Below are positions 1-8,176 of a stretch of 64,000 nucleotides of DNA, piece after piece. The DNA is from Pseudolactococcus sp041800635 (GTDB taxonomy: Bacteria; Bacillota; Bacilli; Lactobacillales; Streptococcaceae), in assembly GCA_047833645.1 (NCBI GenBank), contig CP181259.1, positions 62,001 through 126,000 of the forward strand, given 5' to 3'. The notes under the pieces were generated by a model. The model made no database searches. It saw only the letters and a list, made by a program, of their open reading frames with translations, and was not told where the DNA came from. Both the position numbers and the translations under genes were made by a program. Numbering within the stretch: the stretch's first letter is position 1; each line of letters begins with the position of its first letter.

Positions 1-304
1 TTAAATTAACGATCAAAGAATTGCTTTCAGAAAAAGAGACAGGAAAACTCTACGGCAAACGTAAGATTGATGTAGAGCCTGCCTTTGCACGTCTGAAGGC
101 TAATTTGGGCTTCAGTCGATTTTCGGTCAGAGGGAAAGACAAAGTTAGGCAGGAGATTGGTTTAGCTTTGATGGCGATTAATCTCAGAAAACTGATGGTA
201 ACCTGTCGAACATAGAATAGAGAAAAAGCAAACTAGCACAATCAAAATGGATTGGATTAGCTTGCTTTTTTCTTTCTGTGACTGTGGACTTTTGTCCCAG
301 CCTC
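1..304 (+). mobile_element. Right end of an IS1182-like insertion sequence (truncated by window edge)
   Basis: The tail of a transposase gene is followed by a long imperfect hairpin (about 222-275, arms rich in agaaaaagcaa / ttgcttttttct) that probably terminates its transcript. The element then ends in the terminal sequence GGACTTTTGTCCCAGCCTC at 286-304. The same terminus, in inverted orientation, bounds the two short non-coding elements at 7792-8131 and 41533-41800, which supports reading it as the IS end. The left part lies outside the window. Confidence 0.65.
3..215 (+). CDS. IS1182-family transposase, C-terminal fragment
   Basis: The reading frame is open from the first bases and stops at TAG 213-215, so only about 70 C-terminal residues are visible. 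The segment RKIDVEPAFARLKANLGF followed by FSVRGKDKVRQEIGLALMAINLRK is the typical end of DDE transposases of the IS1182 group, where the glutamate of the DDE triad sits in the DVEPxFxxLK stretch. Whether the upstream part is intact cannot be seen. It belongs to the mobile element ending near 304. Confidence 0.7.
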   Translation, partial: KLTIKELLSEKETGKLYGKRKIDVEPAFARLKANLGFSRFSVRGKDKVRQEIGLALMAINLRKLMVTCRT

Positions 305-348
305 TTTTTGCGTTTCAAAAAATACTTATTTGTAGGAGGGGAGTTACC

Positions 349-2400
349 ATGAACGTAACTTTAAAAAAACTAAGCGCACTGATCTTGGCGCTCGGGACAA
401 TCTTCATCCTGAGTTTTCCAAGTCTAGCGTATGCCGCAGACACTGGAGGCTCGGATCACTTCGAGTTAACAGTTGTCGAGAACAAGGACAGCAAGTCAGG
501 TGCTGAAATCGCTGACTTGACTATCAAAAACATCAGTGGAAAAACAGGCACCAATGTGACCTTTGAAGCTGATTTGCCCACCATATTCCAGGATAAGGAC
601 TTGAAGAAAGCCACTTTTAATGTTGGGACATTAAAGGCTGGTGAGTCTAAAACGTATCAAGTCAGCCGTAAAGCAGACGGCACAGTTGATACCAATCCAC
701 TGCCCCAAACAGGGAATAATCAATCAACACCAGGAAGTGGGGTAACTACATCAACAACATCAACCAAGTCAACTACTAGCTTACCGATAACAGGTGAGGC
801 AACAACACCACTCCTCATCACACTCGGCCTTCTCTTTGTTGCAAGTCTCATCTTCATCGGGATTAAACGTTTCCAAAGTGCGAAACATCTCCTTGCCATC
901 TTGCTTTTACTAGCAGGATTAGGTGGCGCCGCGACTGTTAACGCAGCAGAAGACTCTTACCACCATCGTGATGAAGTACGCAACCATGCGGTTGAACTAG
1001 CTGGTGCGACACACGTTTTCCACTTAGCAGGAGAAGGAGACTTTGAAGGCAAACCAGATGGTTCTGGCGACAAGGGCGAACCTGGCGATAAAGGTGAACC
1101 AGGCGACAAAGGTGAGTCTGGTGACAAAGGAGGGGAGTCCGATAAATTCACGATTACCTATTACATCAATGGGGATAAAGTGACAAATCTCGACCCTGAT
1201 GGCTACACTTCTGGTGTCAAGACAACTTATTTGCCAACGCCAACGTTTGAAGGGTATGACTTCTCAGGTTGGTACAACAACGCTGCATTGACAGGGGACT
1301 CATTTACAAGTCTCTCTAAAGAGACAACGGGTGATCAGGTTCTCTATGGTAAAACAACGCCTCACGTTTATCGTGTGACTTTTGACTTGAAAGGTGGCAC
1401 ATTCCCAGATGCGACAGCAACGACACAAGACGTTGAACACGGGGCAACAGCTTCAGAGCCAACTGCCCCTGGAAAAGATGATGCGATAGTTGGCGTCTCT
1501 ACCATTGGACCTATTCCAGACCATGACTTTATCTTCCGAGGCTGGTGCACGGACCCAGAATTAACAACTGACTTTGATTTTAATACCTCTATCACAGGAA
1601 ATCTGACGCTCTATGCCAAATGGGGCTTGCCTGTCACTGAGGCGGGAACAAATAATCTTTTAGGAACAGCATATGGTAATACGACGCTAGGAGATCAAGG
1701 CGATACAGTTTGGGTTGCCAACAGCTGGTGGCAAATTCTCGATGATGATATGGATGATAATGACACGAATGTCTTACAAGCTTTGGCACTTAAAGTGGAT
1801 GCCTTGACCTCAGATGAGGCCACCGGTGCTGGTGGTACGGGTGCTTATCACACATCATTTAGAGATGAGTATGCGGCCATTCCTTATTATTTCAATTCAG
1901 ATGGCTCGAATGGCTATGACGTCAGTGTAGGACCAGGAACCACGATGCTTAAAGAGGCGTTTGACCATTACTATACGTCGACCCTTGCGACAAGCTATGT
2001 TGATCATGTTCAAGCAGTTAATCTCCACAACCCGACCTTAGCTGAGTATAATGCAGCCGATAATTTAACTTGGTTATATAACGGTGGTGGCGCTGGTTGG
2101 AATAATTCTTTTATGGATGACCATTTTGCGACTGAGTTAGACGATGTCACAGGTACGCCACAAGCCTTCGCCCTCAGCTATGGAGATATTCATGGGCACA
2201 TGGGTATGCCTGTATCTTCGACAGACAAGATTTCAGACCTTCTGAATTTCAGTAGCAGTCTAACTAACCAATTCTGGCTCCGTTCTGTTGCTGTTAATTA
2301 CTATGGAGCGGGTGCTGTAAAAGCAGGAGATATCAGTTTCCGTAACCCTGTTTATTATACACAACCTATCCGTCCAGCTTTGGCGCTCTTGATCAACTAA
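349..2400 (+). CDS. Surface protein: internal LPxTG anchor, collagen-like linker, InlB-type repeats, DUF6273-like domain
   Basis: ATG at 349 follows AGGAGGGGAG; the frame is open upstream but without a better start. The product has 683 residues. A Sec signal peptide (about 1-30, ending SLAYAA) precedes a small adhesion-like domain (about 36-110). LPQTG (118-122) and LPITG (145-149) follow, the latter with a membrane helix (about 154-172) and a basic KR tail, a complete sortase A sorting signal. The protein then continues: a second hydrophobic stretch ending in ATVNAA (about 180-200) resembles another signal peptide, then GDKGEP collagen-like repeats (about 240-262), two Listeria-Bacteroides/InlB B-type repeats (about 266-426, GWYNN and LYAKW motifs), and a C-terminal domain with NSWWQILDDD, QFWLRS and IRPALALLIN as in DUF6273 proteins. 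It looks like two secreted-protein genes fused in frame. Role in adhesion is inferred. Confidence 0.75.
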   Translation: MNVTLKKLSALILALGTIFILSFPSLAYAADTGGSDHFELTVVENKDSKSGAEIADLTIKNISGKTGTNVTFEADLPTIFQDKDLKKATFNVGTLKAGESKTYQVSRKADGTVDTNPLPQTGNNQSTPGSGVTTSTTSTKSTTSLPITGEATTPLLITLGLLFVASLIFIGIKRFQSAKHLLAILLLLAGLGGAATVNAAEDSYHHRDEVRNHAVELAGATHVFHLAGEGDFEGKPDGSGDKGEPGDKGEPGDKGESGDKGGESDKFTITYYINGDKVTNLDPDGYTSGVKTTYLPTPTFEGYDFSGWYNNAALTGDSFTSLSKETTGDQVLYGKTTPHVYRVTFDLKGGTFPDATATTQDVEHGATASEPTAPGKDDAIVGVSTIGPIPDHDFIFRGWCTDPELTTDFDFNTSITGNLTLYAKWGLPVTEAGTNNLLGTAYGNTTLGDQGDTVWVANSWWQILDDDMDDNDTNVLQALALKVDALTSDEATGAGGTGAYHTSFRDEYAAIPYYFNSDGSNGYDVSVGPGTTMLKEAFDHYYTSTLATSYVDHVQAVNLHNPTLAEYNAADNLTWLYNGGGAGWNNSFMDDHFATELDDVTGTPQAFALSYGDIHGHMGMPVSSTDKISDLLNFSSSLTNQFWLRSVAVNYYGAGAVKAGDISFRNPVYYTQPIRPALALLIN

Positions 2401-2449
2401 CTCTCCTGTCAATCCCGACAGTTAACAGACAGTCGCAAATGACACGTTT

Positions 2450-2480
2450 AAAGGTGAGTCCTCAGGGCTTACCTTTTTTG
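2450..2480 (+). terminator. Rho-independent terminator of the surface protein gene
   Basis: AAAGGTGAG (2450-2458) pairs with CTTACCTTT (2468-2476) with one mismatch, and the run of T continues directly. It lies 50 bp after the stop codon. Confidence 0.6.
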
Positions 2481-2497
2481 ATGCAACAGATTTGTCT

Positions 2498-2608
2498 TTA
2501 CACGAGCAGTAACCAAAAGTTACACGAGCAGTAACAAAAAGTTACACGAGCTGTAACAAAAATTTGTATTAGCAGTAGCCAAAAATTGTATGTGTAGCAG
2601 CTAAATTT
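2498..2608. repeat. 22-bp tandem repeat array, about 4-5 units
   Basis: Units begin at 2498, 2520, 2542 and 2564, each 22 bp; a fifth from 2586 is strongly degenerate. The first two units differ by one base. Each of the first three contains TTAC-N7-GTAA, and the third is a perfect 5-bp-arm dyad, TTACACGAGCTGTAA. The array fills the gap between the surface protein terminator and the next gene. It could be a multi-site operator; nothing nearby suggests a replication origin. Confidence 0.75.
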
Positions 2609-2748
2609 AAGCATGGACAAGGCTCAAATCAAACGGCATTAAAAAAACTGAACACCGGAATAGAAAAAAAGAAAGGCTGACTTGAGAAAATGCGGTTAAA
2701 ATAATAACAAGCAATCGCTAACAACCCATATTTCAGGAGGATTTGAAG

Positions 2749-3750
2749 ATGTCAGAAAAGAGAGCAAGATTTCAAGCTGTTTTAGAAGGTCAACCCGTTG
2801 AGCGGGTGCCAACCGGTTTTTGGTACCATTTTTTTAAAGATGAGTTGGTCGATGCCACCAGTCAAGCCGATTTAATCGCTGATAATGTGACGGGGCATCA
2901 ACAGTTCATCTCAGCCTTTACGCCAGACTTCATCAAACTCATGAGCGATGGCTATTTCCACTATCCCAATGCCGCCAACTGGCGGACGGCGAGTGACGAC
3001 GCCCTCTTAGCCGTCACGTCGATCGGTCAGGATCATGTTTGGCTGACTGAGCAAGTCGCCCTCGTCAAAGCCCAGCACGCCCAGTTTAGCGAAGACATTT
3101 TCTCCTTTTATAACCTCTTTGCTCCCGCGACCTACCTCAAATTTGCCCTGGGCGGTGATGACCAGCTCGTTGACTTTGTCAATGGACACAGTCAAGCGGC
3201 CATCCAGCATCTTTTTGATATCGTCAGTCACGACATCGCGGCCTTAGCAGTAGCGGTCATTAAACAAGGGGGTGCGGACGGGATTTATTACAGTACACAG
3301 AATATCCAAAGTACATCGGATCAAACGATTTTTAACACTTGGATCAAACCCAGTGATGTCGCCGTTTTGAAAGCTGCCAAAGCAGCGGGCGGGACTAACA
3401 TTTTACATATCTGTGGCTATGAAGGCGCCAGCAACCGCTTGACGGACTTTTCAGACTATCCCGCTGACATCGTCAATTGGGCAACGGCTGTTGAAGGGGT
3501 TCCTTTAGCCCAAGGTCGTGCCATCTTCCCGACGCAAGTCCTGCTGGGTGGTTTTGGCAACACGACACAAGATGTCCTCTATCAAGGGACACCAGAAGAA
3601 ATCGCAGCGACAACTCAAGCCATCATCAAGGAATTTGGTGACGACACCCGTTTCTTAATCGGTGCAGACTGCACCGTCCCACGCGATATCGACCTCAACC
3701 ATTTGGCAGCCGCGCGACAAGCCGCCGTCAGACAACCCATTACCGCTTAA
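2749..3750 (+). CDS. Uroporphyrinogen decarboxylase (UroD/MtaA/CmuA) superfamily protein
   Basis: ATG at 2749 lies 8 bp after AGGAGG; an in-frame TTG at 2743 is too close to it. The 333-residue product opens with KRARFQAVLEGQPVERVPTGFW, typical of the MtaA/CmuA branch, and contains GGADGIYYSTQN, ILHICGY and GGFGNTTQDVLYQGTPEEI, matching the barrel strands of this superfamily. No haem or corrinoid genes are in the window, so a true uroporphyrinogen decarboxylase role is unlikely. In MtaA-type proteins the fold handles methylated or small organic substrates. It heads a same-strand cluster with an amino-acid-type ABC importer and a dehydrogenase, so a catabolic or methyl-transfer step on the imported compound is plausible but unproven. 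The DNA is richer in G+C than the flanks. Confidence 0.75.
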   Translation: MSEKRARFQAVLEGQPVERVPTGFWYHFFKDELVDATSQADLIADNVTGHQQFISAFTPDFIKLMSDGYFHYPNAANWRTASDDALLAVTSIGQDHVWLTEQVALVKAQHAQFSEDIFSFYNLFAPATYLKFALGGDDQLVDFVNGHSQAAIQHLFDIVSHDIAALAVAVIKQGGADGIYYSTQNIQSTSDQTIFNTWIKPSDVAVLKAAKAAGGTNILHICGYEGASNRLTDFSDYPADIVNWATAVEGVPLAQGRAIFPTQVLLGGFGNTTQDVLYQGTPEEIAATTQAIIKEFGDDTRFLIGADCTVPRDIDLNHLAAARQAAVRQPITA

Positions 3751-3784
3751 ACACTAGGCAATACACATTAAAAGGAGTTAATCT

Positions 3785-4666
3785 ATGAGCAAATTCTATC
3801 AAAATAAAAAAGTCTTGATCGGCGCAGCAGTCGTCATCGTCGCCGGTGCCGTTGTCGCCATTAGAACGACGCAAAGCCAAAAGTTACCCACCACAGATGC
3901 CAAAGCCAAAGTCGAGAAAGTCCTCCAAGTCGCCCACACGCAAAGCTACAAACCCTATGATTTTGTCAATGACAAAGGGGAATCAGACGGCTTTGAAGTC
4001 CAAGTTTTAAAGGCAGTGGATAAAAAACTGCCGGATTACAAATTCAACTATAACCCGACCAGTGATGAAGATTTGCTGATTGGCTTGGAGTCTGGCAAAT
4101 ATGACATTGGCACCAAGGGTGCTTGGAAAACGCCGGAACGTGAGCAGAAGTTTATCATTCCCCAAGAAAAAATCGCAGCGTCAGTCATCGGTCTGACTTA
4201 CCGGACAGCTGACAAGGCTAAATATCGTAACCTAGAAGACTTTGCCAAACAAAACGGCAAGCTGATCCCGATCAGTCCGCAAAACGCCCAATATAAAGTC
4301 ATCGAGGATTTCAATGCTGCCAATCCTAAGACCCCGATCAAGTTAGATGCTGCCGATCAATTTACGATTAGTGACGCCTACGCTTGGCTGTTAGAAAACC
4401 GTTATGATGGCTTCTTCGACATTAAACTGAGTTTTGATAACTCAGTGCTGGCGGCTGACGGGCCTTATCATGACTATGCCAACAAACTAACTTATGTGCC
4501 CTATAAAGGGATTCCGACTTATCCAATCATCCATAAAAATGCGACAAATGAGGCTTTTGCCAAGGCTTACGACAAGGCGATAAAAGAACTCGAGGCTGAT
4601 GGGACGTTGACGAAGTTGTCTAAGAAGTATTTCGGTGAGGATGTCTTTTCCTACATTAAGGACTAG
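3785..4666 (+). CDS. Polar amino acid ABC transporter substrate-binding protein, membrane-anchored
   Basis: ATG 3785 follows AAAAGGAG, 34 bp after the UroD-like gene. The 293 residues begin with a basic stretch and one hydrophobic helix (about 9-26, VLIGAAVVIVAGAVVAI), then a type-2 periplasmic fold of the SBP_bac_3 family (about 45-285), with SYKPYDFVNDKGESDGFEVQ at the ligand pocket entry. Unlike most Gram-positive binding proteins there is no lipobox cysteine, so the protein is probably held by the uncleaved helix. Ligand is unknown; the family takes up polar amino acids such as cystine. It forms an operon with the two permeases and ATPase that follow. Confidence 0.85.
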   Translation: MSKFYQNKKVLIGAAVVIVAGAVVAIRTTQSQKLPTTDAKAKVEKVLQVAHTQSYKPYDFVNDKGESDGFEVQVLKAVDKKLPDYKFNYNPTSDEDLLIGLESGKYDIGTKGAWKTPEREQKFIIPQEKIAASVIGLTYRTADKAKYRNLEDFAKQNGKLIPISPQNAQYKVIEDFNAANPKTPIKLDAADQFTISDAYAWLLENRYDGFFDIKLSFDNSVLAADGPYHDYANKLTYVPYKGIPTYPIIHKNATNEAFAKAYDKAIKELEADGTLTKLSKKYFGEDVFSYIKD

Positions 4667-4692
4667 CCGACTTATGAGGTGAGGTAAACACT

Positions 4693-5406
4693 ATGATTCC
4701 ATTTCATCTGGAGCGCGTCTGGTCAGTTTTGCCGGATATTCTCTCAAAATTCCCAAAAACACTAGAAATCGTTGTTTTGACTGCGGTTTTAGGGTCTGCT
4801 CTAGGGGTAATCCTGGCTAAATGGCGCCTGCAAACAGGAAGCGTCAAGCATAAAATCGCCCACCACTATATCTCAGCCATGCGCTGTACGCCGCCGATTG
4901 TTCTGATCTTTTTGGTCTTCTATGCCTTTCCAAAACTGATCGAGACCATCTTTTTGGTCGATATCAATGGCTGGCCTAAGTCAGTCTTTGTCATCAGCGC
5001 GCTCGTTCTCTTGTTTTCGGCTAATATCGCGGTGACTTTTGAAGCGGCCTACTTGGCGATTCCCAAAGGTCAGACAGAGGCGGGCTTGGTGAGCGGTTTA
5101 TCTGAGACCAGAACCTTTTTTAGAATCATTTTACCTCAAGCCCTCGTCGTGGCCCTGCCAAATATCGCCAATAATTTATTGACCTTACTTAAAGAAGGCT
5201 CGCTGGCCTATATGATCGGCTATGTCGATATTATGGGACAGGCGCAGAACATTATTTCCAGAAATCTAGGCAACTTTGGCTTAGAGACTTATGTGGCAGT
5301 GACTTTGGTTTACTGGGCCATCGCGCTGGTGATTGAAGGGGGCAGCCTCCAACTGGAGAAAAGACTCAGCCGGCACAAAGGACAAAGATTGGAGGGACAA
5401 ACCTAA
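4693..5406 (+). CDS. Polar amino acid ABC transporter permease (TcyL/TcyM-like)
   Basis: ATG 4693, with a GAGGTGAGG ribosome site just before it. 237 residues with about five hydrophobic helices and the EAA loop EAAYLAIPKGQTEAGLVSGLSETRTF(x)RIILPQA split across about 116-150, which contacts the ATPase. This is the HisM/GlnP type of inner-membrane permease. Its TAA stop shares the final A with the ATG of the second permease, so the two are translationally coupled and probably form a heterodimer. Confidence 0.88.
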   Translation: MIPFHLERVWSVLPDILSKFPKTLEIVVLTAVLGSALGVILAKWRLQTGSVKHKIAHHYISAMRCTPPIVLIFLVFYAFPKLIETIFLVDINGWPKSVFVISALVLLFSANIAVTFEAAYLAIPKGQTEAGLVSGLSETRTFFRIILPQALVVALPNIANNLLTLLKEGSLAYMIGYVDIMGQAQNIISRNLGNFGLETYVAVTLVYWAIALVIEGGSLQLEKRLSRHKGQRLEGQT

Positions 5407-6176
5407 TGGCCATAGATTATTTAATTGCGACCTTTATCGAGAGCTTAAAGGGCGTGCCAACCACACTGTTTATTACCTTTTTTGCCTTGATTGCGGCGCT
5501 ACCCTTGGGCTTGTTGTTTGCCATCGCTCGGCTTAAAAAGCTCCCTGTCCTCAGTCAATTGGCGCGGCTTTACACCTTAATTATCCGAGGGACACCGCTG
5601 ATTCTCTTGATTCTACTGTTTTACAGCTTTGTCCCGAGTTTTCTCAATGCTTTTTTCAAAGCGCATGCGATTGGTATTGATATTTTTAAGGTCAATCCCT
5701 TATTCTATGCCTGCACGGTTTTTCTACTGGTCGCCATTGCAGCAGTCGCTGAGATTTTTCGCTCGGCTTTGCTGGCTGTGGATGGGGGGCAGTTTGAGGC
5801 GGGCAAGGTGGCCAATCTCTCAACATTTCACATTTATGCGCGGATTATTTTACCGCAAGCCTTGGTTTCAAGTCTCCCCAACCTCTGCAATCTAGCGATT
5901 ACACTGGTCAAAGGGACGTCGCTTGTTTTTGTCATGACCGTGAAAGATATCACTGCCATTGCCAAAATACAGGCCAGCTATGGCTATAATTATGCTGAAA
6001 GCTATCTGGTGATCTTCGCCACCTACATTTTGGTGTGTACTGGGATTCAGATTATTTTCAAAAAGCTCGCCGCCGCTGTCGCCCTAGACAGACGCATGCC
6101 CCCAAAGCAAGCGCCAAAGCAGCAGGCTGAGCAAGTCGCGCTCGAGAAAGGAGTTTTATATGCTGAACATCCGTAA
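5406..6176 (+). CDS. Polar amino acid ABC transporter permease, second subunit
   Basis: ATG 5406 overlaps the preceding stop (TAATG) and has its own GGAGGGA 8 bp upstream inside the previous gene. 256 residues, HisM/GlnP-type: N-terminal ESLKGVPTTLFIT, IIRGTPLILLILLFY, and the EAA-type loop EIFRSALLAVDGGQFEAGKV followed by RIILPQALVSSLP. The C-terminal tail (about 222-256) is a charged, glutamine- and lysine-rich extension with no helix. It overlaps the ATPase gene by 17 bp. Confidence 0.88.
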   Translation: MAIDYLIATFIESLKGVPTTLFITFFALIAALPLGLLFAIARLKKLPVLSQLARLYTLIIRGTPLILLILLFYSFVPSFLNAFFKAHAIGIDIFKVNPLFYACTVFLLVAIAAVAEIFRSALLAVDGGQFEAGKVANLSTFHIYARIILPQALVSSLPNLCNLAITLVKGTSLVFVMTVKDITAIAKIQASYGYNYAESYLVIFATYILVCTGIQIIFKKLAAAVALDRRMPPKQAPKQQAEQVALEKGVLYAEHP

Positions 6177-6894
6177 CCTGCACAAGCAGTTTGGCCATCA
6201 TGAGGTGTTGAGGGGGATCGATTTGACGGTCAACCAGGGCGATGTGGTCGTGATTTTGGGCCCTTCGGGATCGGGGAAGACGACCCTTTTGCGAAGTATT
6301 AATTTTTTAGAGCCAGCGGATTCAGGCACGATTGAGCTAGACGGTGAGATGATTGAGATTGCCAAGGCGACAAAGCAGGAGATTCGGGCGATTCGTCAGC
6401 ATACCGGTTTTGTGTTTCAAAACTATAACCTCTTTGCCAATAAAACCGCTGAGCAAAATATTACCGAAGGCTTGATTTATGGGCTTGGTTTATCCAAGTC
6501 TGAAGCCAGTGTCACCGCCCAAGACGTTTTGGGGAAGGTTGGCCTGCGTGAGTTTGCCCATCATTATCCCAGTCAACTATCAGGTGGGCAGCAACAGCGT
6601 GTGGGCATTGCGCGGGCGATTGCGGCCGAACCCAAGGTGCTCTTGTTTGATGAGCCAACCAGTGCCCTCGATCCAGAGCTTGTTGGTGATATTTTAGCCA
6701 TCATGAAGACGTTGGCTAAAGCCGGTAAGACCATGGTCGTGGTCACCCATGAAATGAGCTTCGCTAGAGAAGTGGCAAGCGACGTCGTCTTCATGGACGG
6801 CGGGGTGATTGTTGAACAAGGCCGACCAGAAGACATCTTCGAGTTTCCAAAAGAAGAACGGACGCAACAGTTTTTGGCGAGGATCATTGGGTGA
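6160..6894 (+). CDS. Polar amino acid ABC transporter ATP-binding protein
   Basis: ATG 6160 inside the end of the permease gene, after GAAAGGAG. The 244 residues carry all nucleotide-binding motifs: Walker A GPSGSGKTT (about 33-41), Q-loop QNYNLFANKT, signature LSGGQQQRV, Walker B VLLFDEPTSALDPE and the switch histidine in VVVTHEMSF. The family is that of GlnQ/TcyN, which powers polar amino acid import. With the three genes before it this makes a complete importer. Confidence 0.92.
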   Translation: MLNIRNLHKQFGHHEVLRGIDLTVNQGDVVVILGPSGSGKTTLLRSINFLEPADSGTIELDGEMIEIAKATKQEIRAIRQHTGFVFQNYNLFANKTAEQNITEGLIYGLGLSKSEASVTAQDVLGKVGLREFAHHYPSQLSGGQQQRVGIARAIAAEPKVLLFDEPTSALDPELVGDILAIMKTLAKAGKTMVVVTHEMSFAREVASDVVFMDGGVIVEQGRPEDIFEFPKEERTQQFLARIIG

Positions 6895-6960
6895 CTTTGA
6901 GCGGGCGTAGTTCGCGAGTGACCCAGCTTGGCCGAAGCGTCAGCGCAGGTCAAGTTTCAA

Positions 6961-6979
6961 GATTTTACGACGTAAAATC
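6961..6979. promoter_or_regulatory. Perfect 9-1-9 palindrome upstream of the dehydrogenase gene
   Basis: GATTTTACG-A-CGTAAAATC ends a few bases before the ribosome site of the next gene. No T-run follows, so it is more likely a protein-binding site or an mRNA hairpin near the ribosome site than a terminator. Confidence 0.4.
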
Positions 6980-6994
6980 GCAGAAAGGAGTATC

Positions 6995-7765
6995 ATGAGT
7001 CAAGACTTTCAAGGTAAAAATGTTTTGGTGACAGGCGGTTCGCGTGGGATTGGTTTCGCCATTGCCAGTCGTTTTGCAGCGAGAGGCGCTAAAGTAGTGA
7101 TCACAGCAACCAGTGAGGAGACATTAGCGCAGGCTTTGTCACAGTTTCAAGCCAGTGGCTTACAGACAGTCAAAGGCTTGATCTTGAATCTGGCGGATCT
7201 GACCGATGCCTCTGATTTGTTGACCCAAGTTCGCGCGCTGTTAGCGGGTGAGACTGTTGATGTTTTGGTCAACAATGCCGGCATCTCAGCTGGATCCAGT
7301 CTAGCAGAGCTTAACTTGCCTGACCTTCACCGTGTCTTTCAAGTCAACTTAATCGCGCCAATTCTATTGTCACAGGCCTTCGCTGCTCAATTTGTCCCCA
7401 AAGACGATGCGTTTGGCAGTATCATTAATATCAGCTCCATTGCCTCAAGGTTTGATGAAGATCAGAACCTTATCTATGGCGTCAGCAAGGCAGGTCTGAA
7501 CAAAGCCACGAAGAATCTGGCTAAAAGTCTAGGCAAACAAGGCATCCGCGTCAATGCCATTTTACCCGGAAGCATCGACACCGACATGACACGAGAAAAG
7601 TATCGTGATCCTGCTGTGTATCAAGCCTTGGTCGATCGCTTGCCTTTGTCCAAACGTGGCACTGGTGATAACATCGCCCAACAAGCCGTCTTTTTGGCGA
7701 GTCCTGCAGCGGGTTATATCACAGGTCAATTGATTGCAGTGGACGGTGGCTGGCTGTTGCAGTAG
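6995..7765 (+). CDS. Short-chain dehydrogenase/reductase (SDR family)
   Basis: ATG 6995 with GAAAGGAG upstream. The 256 residues form a classical SDR: cofactor motif TGGSRGIG (about 14-21), NNAG (about 92-95), catalytic Ser in NISSIAS and the YGVSK pair (Tyr and Lys), then LPGSIDTDM and the C-terminal ITGQLIAVDGGW. This is the FabG/glucose-dehydrogenase-like size and layout; NADPH or NADH preference and substrate cannot be told. It lies 100 bp after the transporter ATPase on the same strand and shares its higher G+C, so it probably belongs to the same pathway. Confidence 0.88.
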   Translation: MSQDFQGKNVLVTGGSRGIGFAIASRFAARGAKVVITATSEETLAQALSQFQASGLQTVKGLILNLADLTDASDLLTQVRALLAGETVDVLVNNAGISAGSSLAELNLPDLHRVFQVNLIAPILLSQAFAAQFVPKDDAFGSIINISSIASRFDEDQNLIYGVSKAGLNKATKNLAKSLGKQGIRVNAILPGSIDTDMTREKYRDPAVYQALVDRLPLSKRGTGDNIAQQAVFLASPAAGYITGQLIAVDGGWLLQ

Positions 7766-7791
7766 GCTTGACGATTAAGTATGAAAAATGC

Positions 7792-8131
7792 GAGGCCGGG
7801 ATAAAAGTCTCAGCCACCAAAAGAGAAAATTAGACTAGACAATCAAATTGAAATGGTCAGTTTTATTTTCTTACCATTTTGGTCATCTTTTCCAGAAAGA
7901 TAATCAATTTCACATAAAAATAGCACTTTTCTTGCTAATTTCGTATTGTTTTGGCAAAACAATACCGATTTCACATCAACAATGAATTTTTAACCAATTT
8001 CGTATTGTTTCCCAGAAAGAATATGAAATTGGTATTTTTTGAGATGGTCAATCCTGCTGTTTAACCAGTCATCCAAAGCGACATAAAAACGGTCACCGCC
8101 TATTCTTGAGAGGCCTGATGTTCCAGATCTT
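7792..8131. mobile_element. MITE-like non-coding element, copy 1 (IS1182-type ends)
   Basis: The left end GAGGCCGGGATAAAAGTCTC matches the inverted complement of the IS end at 286-304. The right part (CGCCTATTCTTGAGAGG through TTCCAGATCTT) matches the right part of the copy at 41533-41800, as does the internal stretch with TTTAACCAGTCAT. The middle holds a perfect 11-1-11 dyad (7943-7965) and repeats of AATTTCGTATTGTTT. No protein is encoded. This covers most of the gene-free stretch 7766-8319. Confidence 0.55.
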
Positions 8132-8147
8132 TTTTTATTATCAATTT

Positions 8148-8176
8148 TTGACAATTTTTTTAGGAAGTGTTATCAT
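8148..8176 (+). promoter_or_regulatory. Promoter of the LURP-one gene
   Basis: TTGACA (8148-8153), 17-bp spacer, TATCAT (8171-8176). The predicted leader is about 135 nt, with no riboswitch I can recognise. Confidence 0.6.

Noticed and set aside
2498..2608. Plasmid-type iterons (22-bp repeats)
   Set aside because: No replication gene is nearby, the surroundings are chromosomal, and the units do not look like lactococcal theta-plasmid iterons.
6573..6953. 126-codon minus-strand frame over the ABC ATPase gene
   Set aside because: Antisense shadow of the Walker B/signature region with no own features.
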